DNA from: an uncultured Eubacteriales bacterium
Lineage (GTDB): Bacteria > Bacillota > Clostridia > Christensenellales > Aristaeellaceae
DNA: 50,916 bases
Direction: 5' to 3'
Assembly: GCA_902765735.1 (NCBI GenBank)
Contig: CACXBB010000009.1
Span: forward strand, 1-50,916
Shown: positions 25,657 to 33,051 of the stretch, in pieces
Layout of the letters: each line of letters opens with the position of its first letter
Numbering within the stretch: position 1 is the first letter of the stretch
Notes under the pieces: model-generated
What the model was told of the DNA's origin: nothing
Database searches by the model: none
The model's input: only the letters and a program-made list of their open reading frames with translations
Program-made: the position numbers and the translations under genes

Positions 25657-26472
25657 ATGGCGAAGAAGAGCGCGAAATCCAAGGGCTACCGCAGGTCGGT
25701 GGAGAAGAAACCCTACCTGTCCCGGAAGGACATCATCATACTGTGCGTCGTGCTGGCGGTGCTGGCCGTCGGCGCGATACTGCTGTTCACCTATGACGAC
25801 GGCGCGCTGAAGGTCAAGGACGGCAAAATCGTCGATCCCGGCGAGAACTGGCTGATCGTCAACGGCAACACCAAGGGCGGCCGCCGCTACTTCAAGCTGG
25901 GCGAGGTCGGTGACATCCCGGGTTACACGATGGCGCGCGAGCCGTTCATGTCCGACGACAACCTGACCCAGTTCAACTACACCCCCGAAGCGGAAGACAG
26001 CGCCGTCACCGGCATCACGATCTCCGCCAGCGCCTACGACCCCGCGCGGCTGGCCGACGGCAACGCTCAGATGGTCGCAAGCGTGAAGGGCAGCGCGGTG
26101 TCCGACGTGGCCACCGACCGTGCCGGCGACGTAGAATATACCTATTATACTTACACCCGCGAATACTACGCCGACGAGACTCCCGCGGAAGAGGCGTCCG
26201 ACGAAGAAGCAACCACTGAGGAAGCCTCCGCCGAGGAAACTGCCACAGAGGAACCCGCTGCCGTGGAAGCATCCGCCGAGGAGAAGGCCGAGGACGACGC
26301 GCCGAACCACTTCGATCAGGCCCTGAACGCCTACGTGCCCGCGGCCAATGACCACAGCATTGTGATCGCTATCTCCGCCAGGGCCGATTCCGCCGACAGC
26401 TACCTCACCGAGGATCAGCTCAAGGAGACCCTCGCCCAAGCCGTCGCCGCGGTGACGATGGAGAGCAAGTAG
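25657..26472 (+). CDS. Single-pass membrane protein with extracellular domain and Glu/Ala-rich linker
   Basis: A 271-residue protein of unknown family. A Lys/Arg-rich cytosolic start is followed by one membrane segment (about 25-45). The extracellular part has a beta-rich domain (GENWLIVNGNTKGGRRYFKLGEVGDIPGYTM) and then an acidic linker of repeated EEASAEE-type units (about 178-213), followed by a last folded stretch. GCGAGGAGAGG precedes the ATG. Its neighbours give no clue; a cell-envelope role is inferred from topology only. Confidence 0.75.
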   Translation: MAKKSAKSKGYRRSVEKKPYLSRKDIIILCVVLAVLAVGAILLFTYDDGALKVKDGKIVDPGENWLIVNGNTKGGRRYFKLGEVGDIPGYTMAREPFMSDDNLTQFNYTPEAEDSAVTGITISASAYDPARLADGNAQMVASVKGSAVSDVATDRAGDVEYTYYTYTREYYADETPAEEASDEEATTEEASAEETATEEPAAVEASAEEKAEDDAPNHFDQALNAYVPAANDHSIVIAISARADSADSYLTEDQLKETLAQAVAAVTMESK

Positions 26473-26479
26473 GGTATTT

Positions 26480-26700
26480 GAGTGTGGAGTGTGGAGTGTG
26501 GAGTTAAAGCTGCCGGCTGACGCAGAATCCCATGGCCTACGCGCGGCATGCCTTCCCCTTCAGGGGAAGGTGGCAGCCCGTAGGGCTGACGGAAGAGGTC
26601 GTGCCTTCCCCTTGAGGGGAAGGTGGACCGCCACAGGCGGGCCGGATGAGGTGTCAACTCCACTCTCCACACTCCACACTCCACTCTCGGGCAAAGCCCG
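26480..26700. repeat. Composite repeat with inverted GTGTGGA arrays
   Basis: GAGTGTGGAGTGTGGA-type units (26480-26505) face an inverted array (26656-26688) followed by the hairpin CGGGCAAAGCCCG. The core has two CCTTCCCCTT-AGGGGAAGG modules. It lies between the stop of the preceding gene and that gene's apparent terminator, as if inserted there. A near-identical left half is at 50735-50916. Confidence 0.8.
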
Positions 26701-26730
26701 CCAGCTCCCAACCCTCCGCATCAACGCACA

Positions 26731-26766
26731 ACCCCCCGCGCGGAACATCCGCGCGGGGGGTGTTTT
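26731..26766 (+). terminator. Terminator downstream of the membrane-protein gene
   Basis: CCCCCCGCGCGGA pairs with TCCGCGCGGGGGG around a short ACA loop, followed by TGTTTTA. It points in the plus direction and lies about 260 bases after the stop codon, with the composite repeat between. Confidence 0.8.
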
Positions 26767-26772
26767 ATCATG

Positions 26773-27267
26773 TCACAGCACGATCTCCACCTGCCGGTCC
26801 TCGGGGTACTCGCAGACGATGCAGTCGTTGGCATACACCCGCTCGGGCAGTATGATCATCACGTGCAGAAGCTCGTTGTGCACCGGCAGCGCGGCCAGGT
26901 GCCACACGCCGGTGTTGAGCTTCACCAGCGTGCCCTTCGGCACGATGAACGCCTCGGTCTTTTCCGGGACGATCACCTTATTGGAGGGCGGCGCGACGTG
27001 GATCACCGCGTCGTCGTCGATGACGAACACGCCCTCGCCGGTGTAGTTGTGGTATTCCGCCTGGCTGACGATCATGCGCTCGGGCTTCTTGACGGTCAGC
27101 GGCGAGAAGGTGACCGGCCTGCCGCCCTGGACGTTCAGCTCCACCTGATCGGGATAGAAGGTGGCGTCGCCGGGAAAGCAGTTGCCCGTAGGGTCCAGCA
27201 TGCTGGCGAAGCTGCCGTAGGGCCGGAAGTTTTCAGCGGTGATCGGCACGGCCTTGATCTGACGCAT
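26773..27267 (-). CDS. Ureidoglycolate lyase family protein (AllA-like)
   Basis: A 164-residue cupin-fold protein. The pattern ITAENFRPYGSFASML at the start, HNYTGEGVFVID in the middle and FIVPKGTLVKLNTGVWHLAALPV matches AllA, which releases urea and glyoxylate from ureidoglycolate in purine or allantoin breakdown. No other allantoin genes are nearby, so the true substrate in this organism is uncertain. It lies 15 bases downstream of the DHH gene and may be co-transcribed with it. Confidence 0.82.
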   Translation of the reverse strand: MRQIKAVPITAENFRPYGSFASMLDPTGNCFPGDATFYPDQVELNVQGGRPVTFSPLTVKKPERMIVSQAEYHNYTGEGVFVIDDDAVIHVAPPSNKVIVPEKTEAFIVPKGTLVKLNTGVWHLAALPVHNELLHVMIILPERVYANDCIVCEYPEDRQVEIVL

Positions 27268-27282
27268 CGCGCTCCCCTCCCC

Positions 27283-28212
27283 TCACTGGTTCAGCGCCGC
27301 GATGATGTCCGGCAGCTGCTGATCGACCACGTCGTTTTCAAGCTGGCAGGTGCCCGCGTTGTGATGGCCGCCGCCGCCGTACTTGAGGCACAACTCGCCG
27401 ATATCGACGGTGGAGCCCTTGTTGACGATGGACTTGCCGATCATCACGGCGGTGTTCTGCTTGCGGAAGCCCCAGGCCACGTGCACGGAGATCTGGGTCT
27501 CGGGGTAGAGGGCGTAGATCATGAAGCGGTTGCCGGCGTGGATGATCTCCTCCTCCCGAAGGTCCAGCACGACCACCTTGTCGTAGATCTTCGCGATGCG
27601 CCTGAGCTGCGCCTTGAACAGGTCCGCCTGCTCGAAGTACAGGTCCACGCGCTCCTTGACGTCCGGCAGCTCCAATATCTCGTCCACGGTGTGGTCCATG
27701 CAGAAGGAGATCAGCTCCATCATCAGGTCGTAGTTGGAGATGCGGAAGTTGCGGAAGCGGCCCAGGCCGGTGCGCGGGTCCATCAGATAGTGCAGCAGCA
27801 CCCAGCCGCTGGGGTTCAAAATCTCATCCAGCGTGAAGTCGGCGCTGTCGCCCTTGTCCACCGCGGTCATCAGCTCTTCGCTGACCCGGGGGAAGGTCTT
27901 GGCGCCGCCGTAGTAGTCGTACACCACGCGGGCCGCGCTGCGGGCCTCGGGGTCGATGATCAGCTTGCCGCCGGTCTCCTGCGCCTTTAAGCGGTCCACC
28001 TCGGACTCATGGTGGTCGAAGGCCAGCCCCACCCGGGGATCGTAGGGCAGGTTGGTGGTGATGTCATTGTGGGTCAATTCGATCTTGCCGTCCTGCACAT
28101 CCTTGGGGTGGACAAATTTGATCTCCTCGATCAGATTGAGCTCGCGCAGCATCATGGCGCAGGCCAGCCCGTCAAAATCGCTGCGTGTGACAAGCCTCTT
28201 TTTCGGTTCCAT
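27283..28212 (-). CDS. DHH-family phosphoesterase
   Basis: A 309-residue protein with the DHH superfamily motifs: TRSDFDGLACAMM (motif I), LAFDHHES (the DHH signature) and the C-terminal DHHA1-like GGGGHHNAGTCQL. Family members cleave polyphosphate, cyclic dinucleotides or short oligonucleotides with Mn2+; the substrate here is not clear. The ATG at 28212 is preceded by GGAGGG, which excludes the longer frame reaching 28281. It is followed by an AllA-like gene. Confidence 0.85.
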   Translation of the reverse strand: MEPKKRLVTRSDFDGLACAMMLRELNLIEEIKFVHPKDVQDGKIELTHNDITTNLPYDPRVGLAFDHHESEVDRLKAQETGGKLIIDPEARSAARVVYDYYGGAKTFPRVSEELMTAVDKGDSADFTLDEILNPSGWVLLHYLMDPRTGLGRFRNFRISNYDLMMELISFCMDHTVDEILELPDVKERVDLYFEQADLFKAQLRRIAKIYDKVVVLDLREEEIIHAGNRFMIYALYPETQISVHVAWGFRKQNTAVMIGKSIVNKGSTVDIGELCLKYGGGGHHNAGTCQLENDVVDQQLPDIIAALNQ

Positions 28213-28349
28213 ATGTATTTCCCTCCTGCACTTCGGACAATTCACGCCCTGTACGTCGCGTCCCGGCTGAACATCCAGCATTCATTATCGGATAAATTAT
28301 AGCAGATGAAGCGGCCGCAGGTCAAGGGTCTGTTTACGCATTATTCACC

Positions 28350-29240
28350 TCATGCGACATTTTCCGCCGGATTGACGTGCACCATGATGTGCTTCACGTC
28401 CGGAAACTCCCCCTCCACGCTGTCGTGGACCCGCTGGGCGATGCCGTGGGCCTCCCGAAGCGTCAGGTCGCCGTCGGCGGAGATCTCGATATCGACGTAC
28501 ATCTTTCGCCCGAATTCCCTCGTGCGGATGAAATCCACCTTCACCACGCCCTCCTGGCGCTCCGCGCAAGCGCGGATGGCCTTCTCGGTCCCGGCGTCGC
28601 AGGCGTGGTCCACCATCTTGTCGATGGCCTCGCGGAAGATGTCGATGGCCACCTTGAGTATGAACAGGCAGATCACGATGCTGGCCACGGGCTCCAGCAC
28701 CCGCGCGCCCAGCCGCGCGCCGCCGATGCCGATCAGCGCGCCCACCGAGGACAGCGCGTCGGAGCGATGGTGCCAGGCCTCCGCCTTCAGCGCGTCGGAG
28801 CGAATCTGCCGGGCGTGGCCCCAGGTGTACCAAAACATGCCCTCCTTGACCACGATGGACACCACGGCGGCGTTCAGCGCCAGCGCCCCGGGCACGGCGG
28901 AGGCTTTGTACGCGCCGGAGATCACCGACATCAGCGCCTCCCTGCCGATGGTCAGGCCCGCCACGGCCAGTATCCCCGCCAGGATCAGCGAGGCCACGCT
29001 CTCCATGCGCTCGTGGCCGTAGGGGTGGTCGTCGTCCGAGGTCTTTTCGGACATCCTCACGCCCACGATCACGATCAGGCTCCCCAGCACGTCCGACGAG
29101 GAGTGCACCGCGTCGGAGATCATCGCGCTGGAGCGCCCCAGCACGCCGGCCAAAAACTTGAACGCCGCCAACAACAGATTGATGATGATGCTCACGGTCG
29201 ATACCCGTGTGGCGACCGCCTCAAATGATGACTTCTGCAT
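28350..29240 (-). CDS. Cation diffusion facilitator (CDF) metal exporter
   Basis: A 296-residue membrane transporter with six membrane segments and a cytosolic C-terminal domain. The metal-binding sites are seen as HSSSD in segment II, HPYGHERMES after it, and HHRSD in segment V (residues of the A and B sites). The C-terminal domain has the CDF ferredoxin-like fold (VDFIRTREFGRKMYVDIEI). The ATG at 29240 follows AAAGGGG. The leader carries a probable NiCo riboswitch with terminator, so Co2+/Ni2+ export is likely; Fe2+, Zn2+ or Mn2+ are alternatives. Confidence 0.9.
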   Translation of the reverse strand: MQKSSFEAVATRVSTVSIIINLLLAAFKFLAGVLGRSSAMISDAVHSSSDVLGSLIVIVGVRMSEKTSDDDHPYGHERMESVASLILAGILAVAGLTIGREALMSVISGAYKASAVPGALALNAAVVSIVVKEGMFWYTWGHARQIRSDALKAEAWHHRSDALSSVGALIGIGGARLGARVLEPVASIVICLFILKVAIDIFREAIDKMVDHACDAGTEKAIRACAERQEGVVKVDFIRTREFGRKMYVDIEISADGDLTLREAHGIAQRVHDSVEGEFPDVKHIMVHVNPAENVA

Positions 29241-29284
29241 GGATCTATAATCCCCTTTCGGTCCGCTGAACCATAATAAAGAAC

Positions 29285-29445
29285 GCAGGACAGCGGTCTC
29301 TTTCGTAACCACTGTCCTGCGGATCAATGTCCCCTGCCCATAGCGTATGTTCCTGAAATCCCCGGGGTGCATTTTCGGTTTCTCCCGGGATTCGCAAAAC
29401 ATATTCGGGCCCGGCTGCGAGCATGCCCGTGCCTGTTCAGTCCGT
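29285..29445 (-). ncRNA. Probable NiCo (czcD) riboswitch with intrinsic terminator
   Basis: On the minus strand the leader contains ACUGAACAGGCA, then GCAGCCGGGC, and at the 3' end GCAGGACAGU. These match, in order, the conserved blocks I recall for the NiCo riboswitch (CAGGCA, GCAGCCGGGC, GGGACAGU). ACUG at the start can pair with CAGU at the end to close the four-way junction. The same CAGU lies in the 5' arm of a terminator stem (29285-29320, GCAGGACAG pairing with CTGTCCTGC, followed by TTCTTTATT), so metal binding would prevent termination. A covariance search would settle it. Confidence 0.72.
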
Positions 29446-29524
29446 ACTTGCGGAGATTGTAGCATAGCCGTCCTCAGTTAGTCAAGCCCATCCGCGCATT
29501 CGTTTCATCCGGGGCCGCAACTGG

Positions 29525-30040
29525 TCACCGCATGGCGCGGAGGATGCCCTCGCTGTACCTCGCGGCCAGCAGCTCCTTGATGCGCTCCATGCAAAGCTGC
29601 ATGTCCGCCTGCACCAGGTCGGTGGGCGCGTCGCTGCGAAACGCGGCGTCGTAGGCGCTGAAGGCGGCCCGCAGCGTGCTCACATCGGCGTCCGCGAGCA
29701 CCTGGTAGCGCGGCCCGTAGATGTTGTTGAGCTGTTCGTTCAGCGCAGTCGCGGCGATAAAGTAGTTCTTCATTTGAGGGATGACGGCGTTTTTGATATC
29801 CGCGTTGGGCACCGAGGTCATGTCGAAGGTCTGCGTGAGCATGTACAGGTCGGAGTACAGCGCCGCGCCGAGCTGGTTGCGCACATCCGAATACTCGCGC
29901 TGCATATTCGTGCGAATATTGATGGATATGCAGGTGATCACCAGTATGGCCGCCAGCATGGCTGCACAGATGCTCAGCAGGGCCTTCTCACGGCGGTTCA
30001 GCTCCGCCAGCGCGGGCATGTGTGCCCTGATTTTTTCCAT
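29525..30040 (-). CDS. Small membrane-anchored protein of unknown function
   Basis: A 171-residue protein with a cytosolic N-terminus rich in charged residues, one membrane segment (about 21-42) and an external helical domain. GGGAGGA lies eight bases before the ATG. I do not recognise the family. It has no clear operon partner; about 280 bases separate it from the riboswitch and CDF gene. Confidence 0.65.
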   Translation of the reverse strand: MEKIRAHMPALAELNRREKALLSICAAMLAAILVITCISINIRTNMQREYSDVRNQLGAALYSDLYMLTQTFDMTSVPNADIKNAVIPQMKNYFIAATALNEQLNNIYGPRYQVLADADVSTLRAAFSAYDAAFRSDAPTDLVQADMQLCMERIKELLAARYSEGILRAMR

Positions 30041-30388
30041 GATACCAATCCTCCCGGATATTGTTGATATTACAGTATATTCGCCTCAACCCATGTATAT
30101 GCACTGAATATGTAAATAATTATACGACATAATTCGCGGTTTTCCTGCACGCATTTGTGAAAACAAATGAATATATGCAGCGAATATACATCTGCATAGC
30201 CCTATTTTTATTCATCCCGGCACAATTCGCGCTAAAACGGGCACATACTTTGTCACAATTCATGCGCGGGATTTGACAGCATGCAGGAAATCCATCTGTC
30301 GCCCAGACCGCCAAAAACCGCCCAGCAGGGCCTCGGGACCCGGAACGCGTCGCCGCCGCGGCGCGTTCCGGCGCGCCTCCAAAAAGAC
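30041..30388. other. AT-rich gap without a supported gene
   Basis: The stretch has short repeated elements of the ATATGCA-GAATAT type (near 30100, 30170 and 30195) and, toward 30355, a GC-rich CCGCCGCGGCGCGTTCCGGCGCG palindrome. A minus-strand frame through it is a continuation of a shadow frame. No RNA family is recognised. Confidence 0.4.
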
Positions 30389-30425
30389 AGCGCCGCGCGG
30401 GGCGATCGTGCTCCCGCGCGGCGCT
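30380..30425 (-). terminator. Terminator of the Rrf2 gene
   Basis: CAGCGCCGCGCGGG pairs with CCCGCGCGGCGCTG (30388-30426 region), followed on the minus strand by TCTTTTT, about 20 bases after the stop codon. Confidence 0.88.
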
Positions 30426-30445
30426 GTATAAACGCGAATATTCAT

Positions 30446-30862
30446 TCATTCTTTGATGTTGCCCTCGACCAGATCCGCCAGGGTGATGCTGTTCAGGTAA
30501 TCCTGTATGCGGCGGTTGAGGTTCATCCACAGCGGCAGGGTCTTGCAGCCCTCCCGCCGGGGACAGCCGTTCACCGGGGTCTCCAGGCAGCTGACGGGCG
30601 CAAGCGAGCCCTCCACCGCTGAGAGGATCTCGGTCACCGTGTAGTCCTTCGCGTCGCGGGCCAGCATGTAGCCGCCCTGGTAGCCGCGAACGGCGCGCAG
30701 CATGTCGCATTGGCTCAGGTGCAGCGCGATCTGTTCAAGATACTTTTTGGATATCTCCTGCCGGGCGGCGATGTCTTTGAGCGCGACATAGCCCTTCTCC
30801 TGGTTCTCGGCGATATCGATCATCATACGCAGTGCGTATCGTCCTTTTGTGGAAATTTTCAT
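30446..30862 (-). CDS. Rrf2-family regulator with Fe-S cysteines
   Basis: A 138-residue DNA-binding protein. The winged HTH is at the N-terminus (MKISTKGRYALRMMIDIA, then ISKKYLEQIALHLSQCDMLRAVRGYQGGYML). Cys92, Cys100 and Cys106 sit in the place where IscR- and NsrR-type proteins hold a [2Fe-2S] or [4Fe-4S] cluster (C-x7-C-x5-C here). Such regulators sense iron-sulfur status, NO or cysteine supply. GGGGAGGAG precedes the ATG. It is divergent from the tRNA operon and no isc/suf genes are adjacent, so the regulon is unknown. Confidence 0.9.
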   Translation of the reverse strand: MKISTKGRYALRMMIDIAENQEKGYVALKDIAARQEISKKYLEQIALHLSQCDMLRAVRGYQGGYMLARDAKDYTVTEILSAVEGSLAPVSCLETPVNGCPRREGCKTLPLWMNLNRRIQDYLNSITLADLVEGNIKE

Positions 30863-30885
30863 ATTTTATCTCCTCCCCTAAAAAT

Positions 30886-30914
30886 ATAATAACACTAACT
30901 CTGTTCTTTTTCAA
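30886..30914 (-). promoter_or_regulatory. Promoter of the Rrf2 gene
   Basis: Minus-strand TTGAAA (30909-30914) and TATTAT (30886-30891) are 17 bases apart. The spacer AAGAACAGAGTTAGTGT could hold an operator for autoregulation, as is usual for this family. Confidence 0.7.
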
Positions 30915-30958
30915 GCATTTCCGTTTGCATTTTAATAAAAAACGCCGAAAATCCGGTA

Positions 30959-31005
30959 TTGACAAATCCCGGTTTTTACGTTATAATAGCTTGCGTTGGT
31001 TGTCG
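30959..31005 (+). promoter_or_regulatory. tRNA operon promoter with GCGTTGGTTGTCG leader
   Basis: TTGACA (30959-30964) and TATAAT (30982-30987) are consensus and 17 bases apart. Five bases after the -10, at the expected start point, is GCGTTGGTTGTCG (30993-31005). The same 13 bases at the same spacing follow the -10 of the tRNA-Ser promoter at 35625-35671. Confidence 0.9.
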
Positions 31006-31037
31006 CGGACTGCGTGCCCACGACGCGCGTGATCTGT

Positions 31038-31121
31038 GCGGGCGTGGCGAAATTGGCAGACGCGCCAGATTTAGGTTCTGGTGTCACAAGCGTATGGGTT
31101 CGAGTCCCTTCGCCCGCACCA
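31038..31121 (+). tRNA. tRNA-Leu (UAG)
   Basis: An 84-base cloverleaf with acceptor GCGGGCG/CGCCCGC, anticodon TAG at 31072-31074 (stem CCAGA/TCTGG), a long variable arm and encoded CCA. It reads CUA codons. It is first of five tRNAs behind one promoter. Confidence 0.96.
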
Positions 31122-31124
31122 CAT

Positions 31125-31200
31125 GCGGTAGTAGCTCAGTTGGTAGAGCGCCACCTTGCCAAGGTGGAGGTCGCGAGTCCGAGTCTCGTCTACCGCTCCA
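31125..31200 (+). tRNA. tRNA-Gly (GCC), copy 1
   Basis: A 76-base cloverleaf with acceptor GCGGTAG/CTACCGC, anticodon GCC at 31158-31160 in the stem CCACC/GGTGG, and encoded CCA. An identical copy lies at 31297-31372. Confidence 0.96.
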
Positions 31201-31215
31201 ACTCCATTGACGCAT

Positions 31216-31289
31216 GCGGGTGTAACTCAATGGTAGAGTTCCAGCCTTCCAAGCTGGCTACGTGGGTTCGATTCCCATCACCCGCTCCA
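31216..31289 (+). tRNA. tRNA-Gly (UCC)
   Basis: A 74-base cloverleaf with acceptor GCGGGTG/CACCCGC, anticodon TCC in loop CTTCCAA between CCAGC and GCTGG, and encoded CCA. It is flanked on both sides by the two identical tRNA-Gly(GCC) copies. Confidence 0.95.
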
Positions 31290-31296
31290 ACAACCT

Positions 31297-31372
31297 GCGG
31301 TAGTAGCTCAGTTGGTAGAGCGCCACCTTGCCAAGGTGGAGGTCGCGAGTCCGAGTCTCGTCTACCGCTCCA
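31297..31372 (+). tRNA. tRNA-Gly (GCC), copy 2
   Basis: Identical over all 76 bases to the copy at 31125-31200, which points to a recent local duplication or gene conversion. Confidence 0.96.
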
Positions 31373-31375
31373 TAA

Positions 31376-31448
31376 GCACCATTAGCTCAGTTGGTAGAGC
31401 ACCTGACTCTTAATCAGGGTGTCCAGGGTTCGAGCCCCTGATGGTGTA
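31376..31448 (+). tRNA. tRNA-Lys (CUU)
   Basis: A 73-base cloverleaf with acceptor GCACCAT/ATGGTGT, anticodon CTT in loop CTCTTAA between CCTGA and TCAGG, and TTCGAGC in the T arm. Unlike the other four tRNAs the 3' CCA is not encoded (ATCA follows), so it must be added after transcription. Confidence 0.95.
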
Positions 31449-31453
31449 TCAAA

Positions 31454-31510
31454 GCCACCCGTTAGGGTGGCTTCATTGTTTACCAAAGCCACCCGCAAGG
31501 GTGGCCTTTT
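31454..31510 (+). terminator. Tandem terminators of the tRNA operon
   Basis: GCCACCC pairs with GGGTGGC twice: at 31454-31471 (loop GTTA, then TTCATTG) and at 31488-31505 (loop GCAA, then CTTTTT). The second has the better T-run. Confidence 0.92.
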
Positions 31511-31607
31511 TATGTCGATTTACCTCCTTGCACCCTTTTCCCGCCCGGACATATCATGCAATGTGGGCGCGATCAACGCCGCCCGAGATTGCAAGGAGGT
31601 ATGAGAT

Positions 31608-32591
31608 ATGTCGTTTTACAGCTACAAGAACGCTAACTCCGACAACTGCCCCGGCATGGTCAGCGGCAACATTCTGACGGGTCTGAACCAGCGCGTGTGC
31701 ATTCAGGTGAAGAACGTCTACGACAGCTGCATGTCGCAGCAGCAGCTGGACGACGAGGAGATCGTCATCAGCAACATCGTGCCGGTGCTGCCCGGGTCGA
31801 ACTGTCAGGACCCCATGGTGCGCCCGTGCACCTGCTCCTGCGAGGACAACCGCTGCTCCTGCACCTGCCCCAACGGCCCGATCTCCCATCAGGAGGCCGT
31901 GGAGAACGCCGAGAACAGCCCCAATCCCCTGCCCCGGCCCTACGGCGCCTGGACCTTCGAGAGCTGCCGCAGCTCCACCACGCTGGGCCGCATCTCCAAC
32001 CTGAGCGTCGAGCGCCTGGCCGACCGGCCCCAGTTCGCCCGGGTGCGCTGCAACGTGGACGTGCCGCTGGACGTGCTGTTCCTCGATCAGCGCTGCCAGG
32101 AGTGGATGGGCCAGACCACCGTCACCGTTGCCAAGGACATCCTGCTGTGCATCCCCGAGGACTCCATCATCCCCTTCACCCTCGAAAGCCTTGTGAGCGC
32201 GATTTGCGTCTCCGGTTCTTACATGGGCAACTGCACCTTCGAGATCACCGTGTGCGTCACCGTGGTGCTGAAGGTCATTGCCGAGGTCGATATCCTGGTG
32301 CCCACCTACGGCTTCTGCCAGGTGCCCCCCTGCGAGGAGTTCGCCGAGAACGTCTGCGACGAGTTCTTCTCCCTGCCCTTGTTCCCCCAGTCCTCCTGCG
32401 CCTTTGAGAGCGTGGACGGCGCCACCAACGGCAGCTGCGCCAACGGCGCGACCGGCACTGTGTACGCCTGCCCGCCCGCCCAGAGCGCCGCGCCCCGGAA
32501 CGTGGCCCAGTGCTCGAACTGCGGCACCACCTGCGCCGCCCAGAGCGGCCTGTGCCCCCGCTGCGGACGCACCATGACCAACATCACCTGA
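31608..32591 (+). CDS. Cys-rich protein with C-terminal zinc ribbon (possible spore-coat type)
   Basis: A 327-residue soluble protein without signal peptide or membrane segment. It has about 27 cysteines, with a dense block CTCSCEDNRCSCTCP near residue 75. A middle region (about 125-240) of alternating hydrophobic strands includes VRCNVDVPLDVLFLDQ and VTVCVTVVLKVIAEVDILV. A C-terminal zinc ribbon CSNCGTTCAAQSGLCPRCGR ends it. The composition recalls Clostridia spore-coat or exosporium proteins, but no specific family is recognised. AAGGAGG precedes the ATG at 31608. It lies after the tRNA terminators and ends at a two-way terminator. Confidence 0.7.
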   Translation: MSFYSYKNANSDNCPGMVSGNILTGLNQRVCIQVKNVYDSCMSQQQLDDEEIVISNIVPVLPGSNCQDPMVRPCTCSCEDNRCSCTCPNGPISHQEAVENAENSPNPLPRPYGAWTFESCRSSTTLGRISNLSVERLADRPQFARVRCNVDVPLDVLFLDQRCQEWMGQTTVTVAKDILLCIPEDSIIPFTLESLVSAICVSGSYMGNCTFEITVCVTVVLKVIAEVDILVPTYGFCQVPPCEEFAENVCDEFFSLPLFPQSSCAFESVDGATNGSCANGATGTVYACPPAQSAAPRNVAQCSNCGTTCAAQSGLCPRCGRTMTNIT

Positions 32592-32619
32592 CCCCATATC
32601 GCCCGGGGAAAGGGGCGTT

Positions 32620-32662
32620 TACAGATAAAAAAGGCAGCGGGACGAATCCCGTTGCCTTTCGT
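32620..32662. terminator. Bidirectional terminator
   Basis: AAAGGCAGCGGGA pairs with TCCCGTTGCCTTT (about 32630-32659, one wobble). On the plus strand CTTTCGTTCG follows; on the minus strand TTTTTTATC follows. It serves both the Cys-rich gene and the converging lipoprotein gene. Confidence 0.85.
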
Positions 32663-32682
32663 TCGATGGGTCCTGCTGTCAA

Positions 32683-32928
32683 TCAGCCCTCGGTCTTCTC
32701 CTCAGCGGCAGCTTCCTCGGCGGGAGCCTCTTCAGCGGCAGCTTCCTCAGCGGGCGCTTCCTCAGCGGCGGCTTCCTCAGCCTTCTCCTCGGCGGGGGCT
32801 TCCTCAGCGGCCTTCTCCTCGGCGGCGGGGGCCTCGGTGGCGGCGGGAGCGGCTTCCTTCTTGGCGCCGCAGGCGGTCAGAGCGAACAGCATGGCCAGCA
32901 CCATCATGATAGCGATGATCTTCTTCAT
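32683..32928 (-). CDS. Small lipoprotein with Ala/Glu/Pro repeats
   Basis: An 81-residue lipoprotein. The signal peptide MKKIIAIMMVLAMLFALTAC has a lipobox with Cys20. The mature chain is almost wholly made of EEAPAEEAA-type repeats and ends KTEG, with no folded domain, so it may be a spacer or surface-charge protein. AAGGAG lies nine bases before the ATG at 32928; an upstream in-frame ATG (32994) lacks a ribosome site. The in-frame DNA repeats make length variation likely. Confidence 0.8.
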   Translation of the reverse strand: MKKIIAIMMVLAMLFALTACGAKKEAAPAATEAPAAEEKAAEEAPAEEKAEEAAAEEAPAEEAAAEEAPAEEAAAEEKTEG

Positions 32929-32979
32929 TTCAGTAATCTCCTTGTTGATTGTATTGGGCTTTCTTTCATCACCCACGCT

Positions 32980-33008
32980 ATTATAGTGAATCATACGGCA
33001 AGTTGTAA
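32980..33008 (-). promoter_or_regulatory. Promoter of the small lipoprotein
   Basis: Minus-strand TTACAA (33003-33008) and TATAAT (32980-32985) are 17 bases apart, about 50 bases before the ATG at 32928. Confidence 0.7.
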
Positions 33009-33051
33009 GCCCACTATTGTTGAACTATTGTATATTTTCTGTTATCACCGG

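Noticed and set aside
31419-31677. Open frames across the tRNA-Lys end and terminators
   Set aside because: They run through tRNA and terminator hairpins and have no family resemblance.
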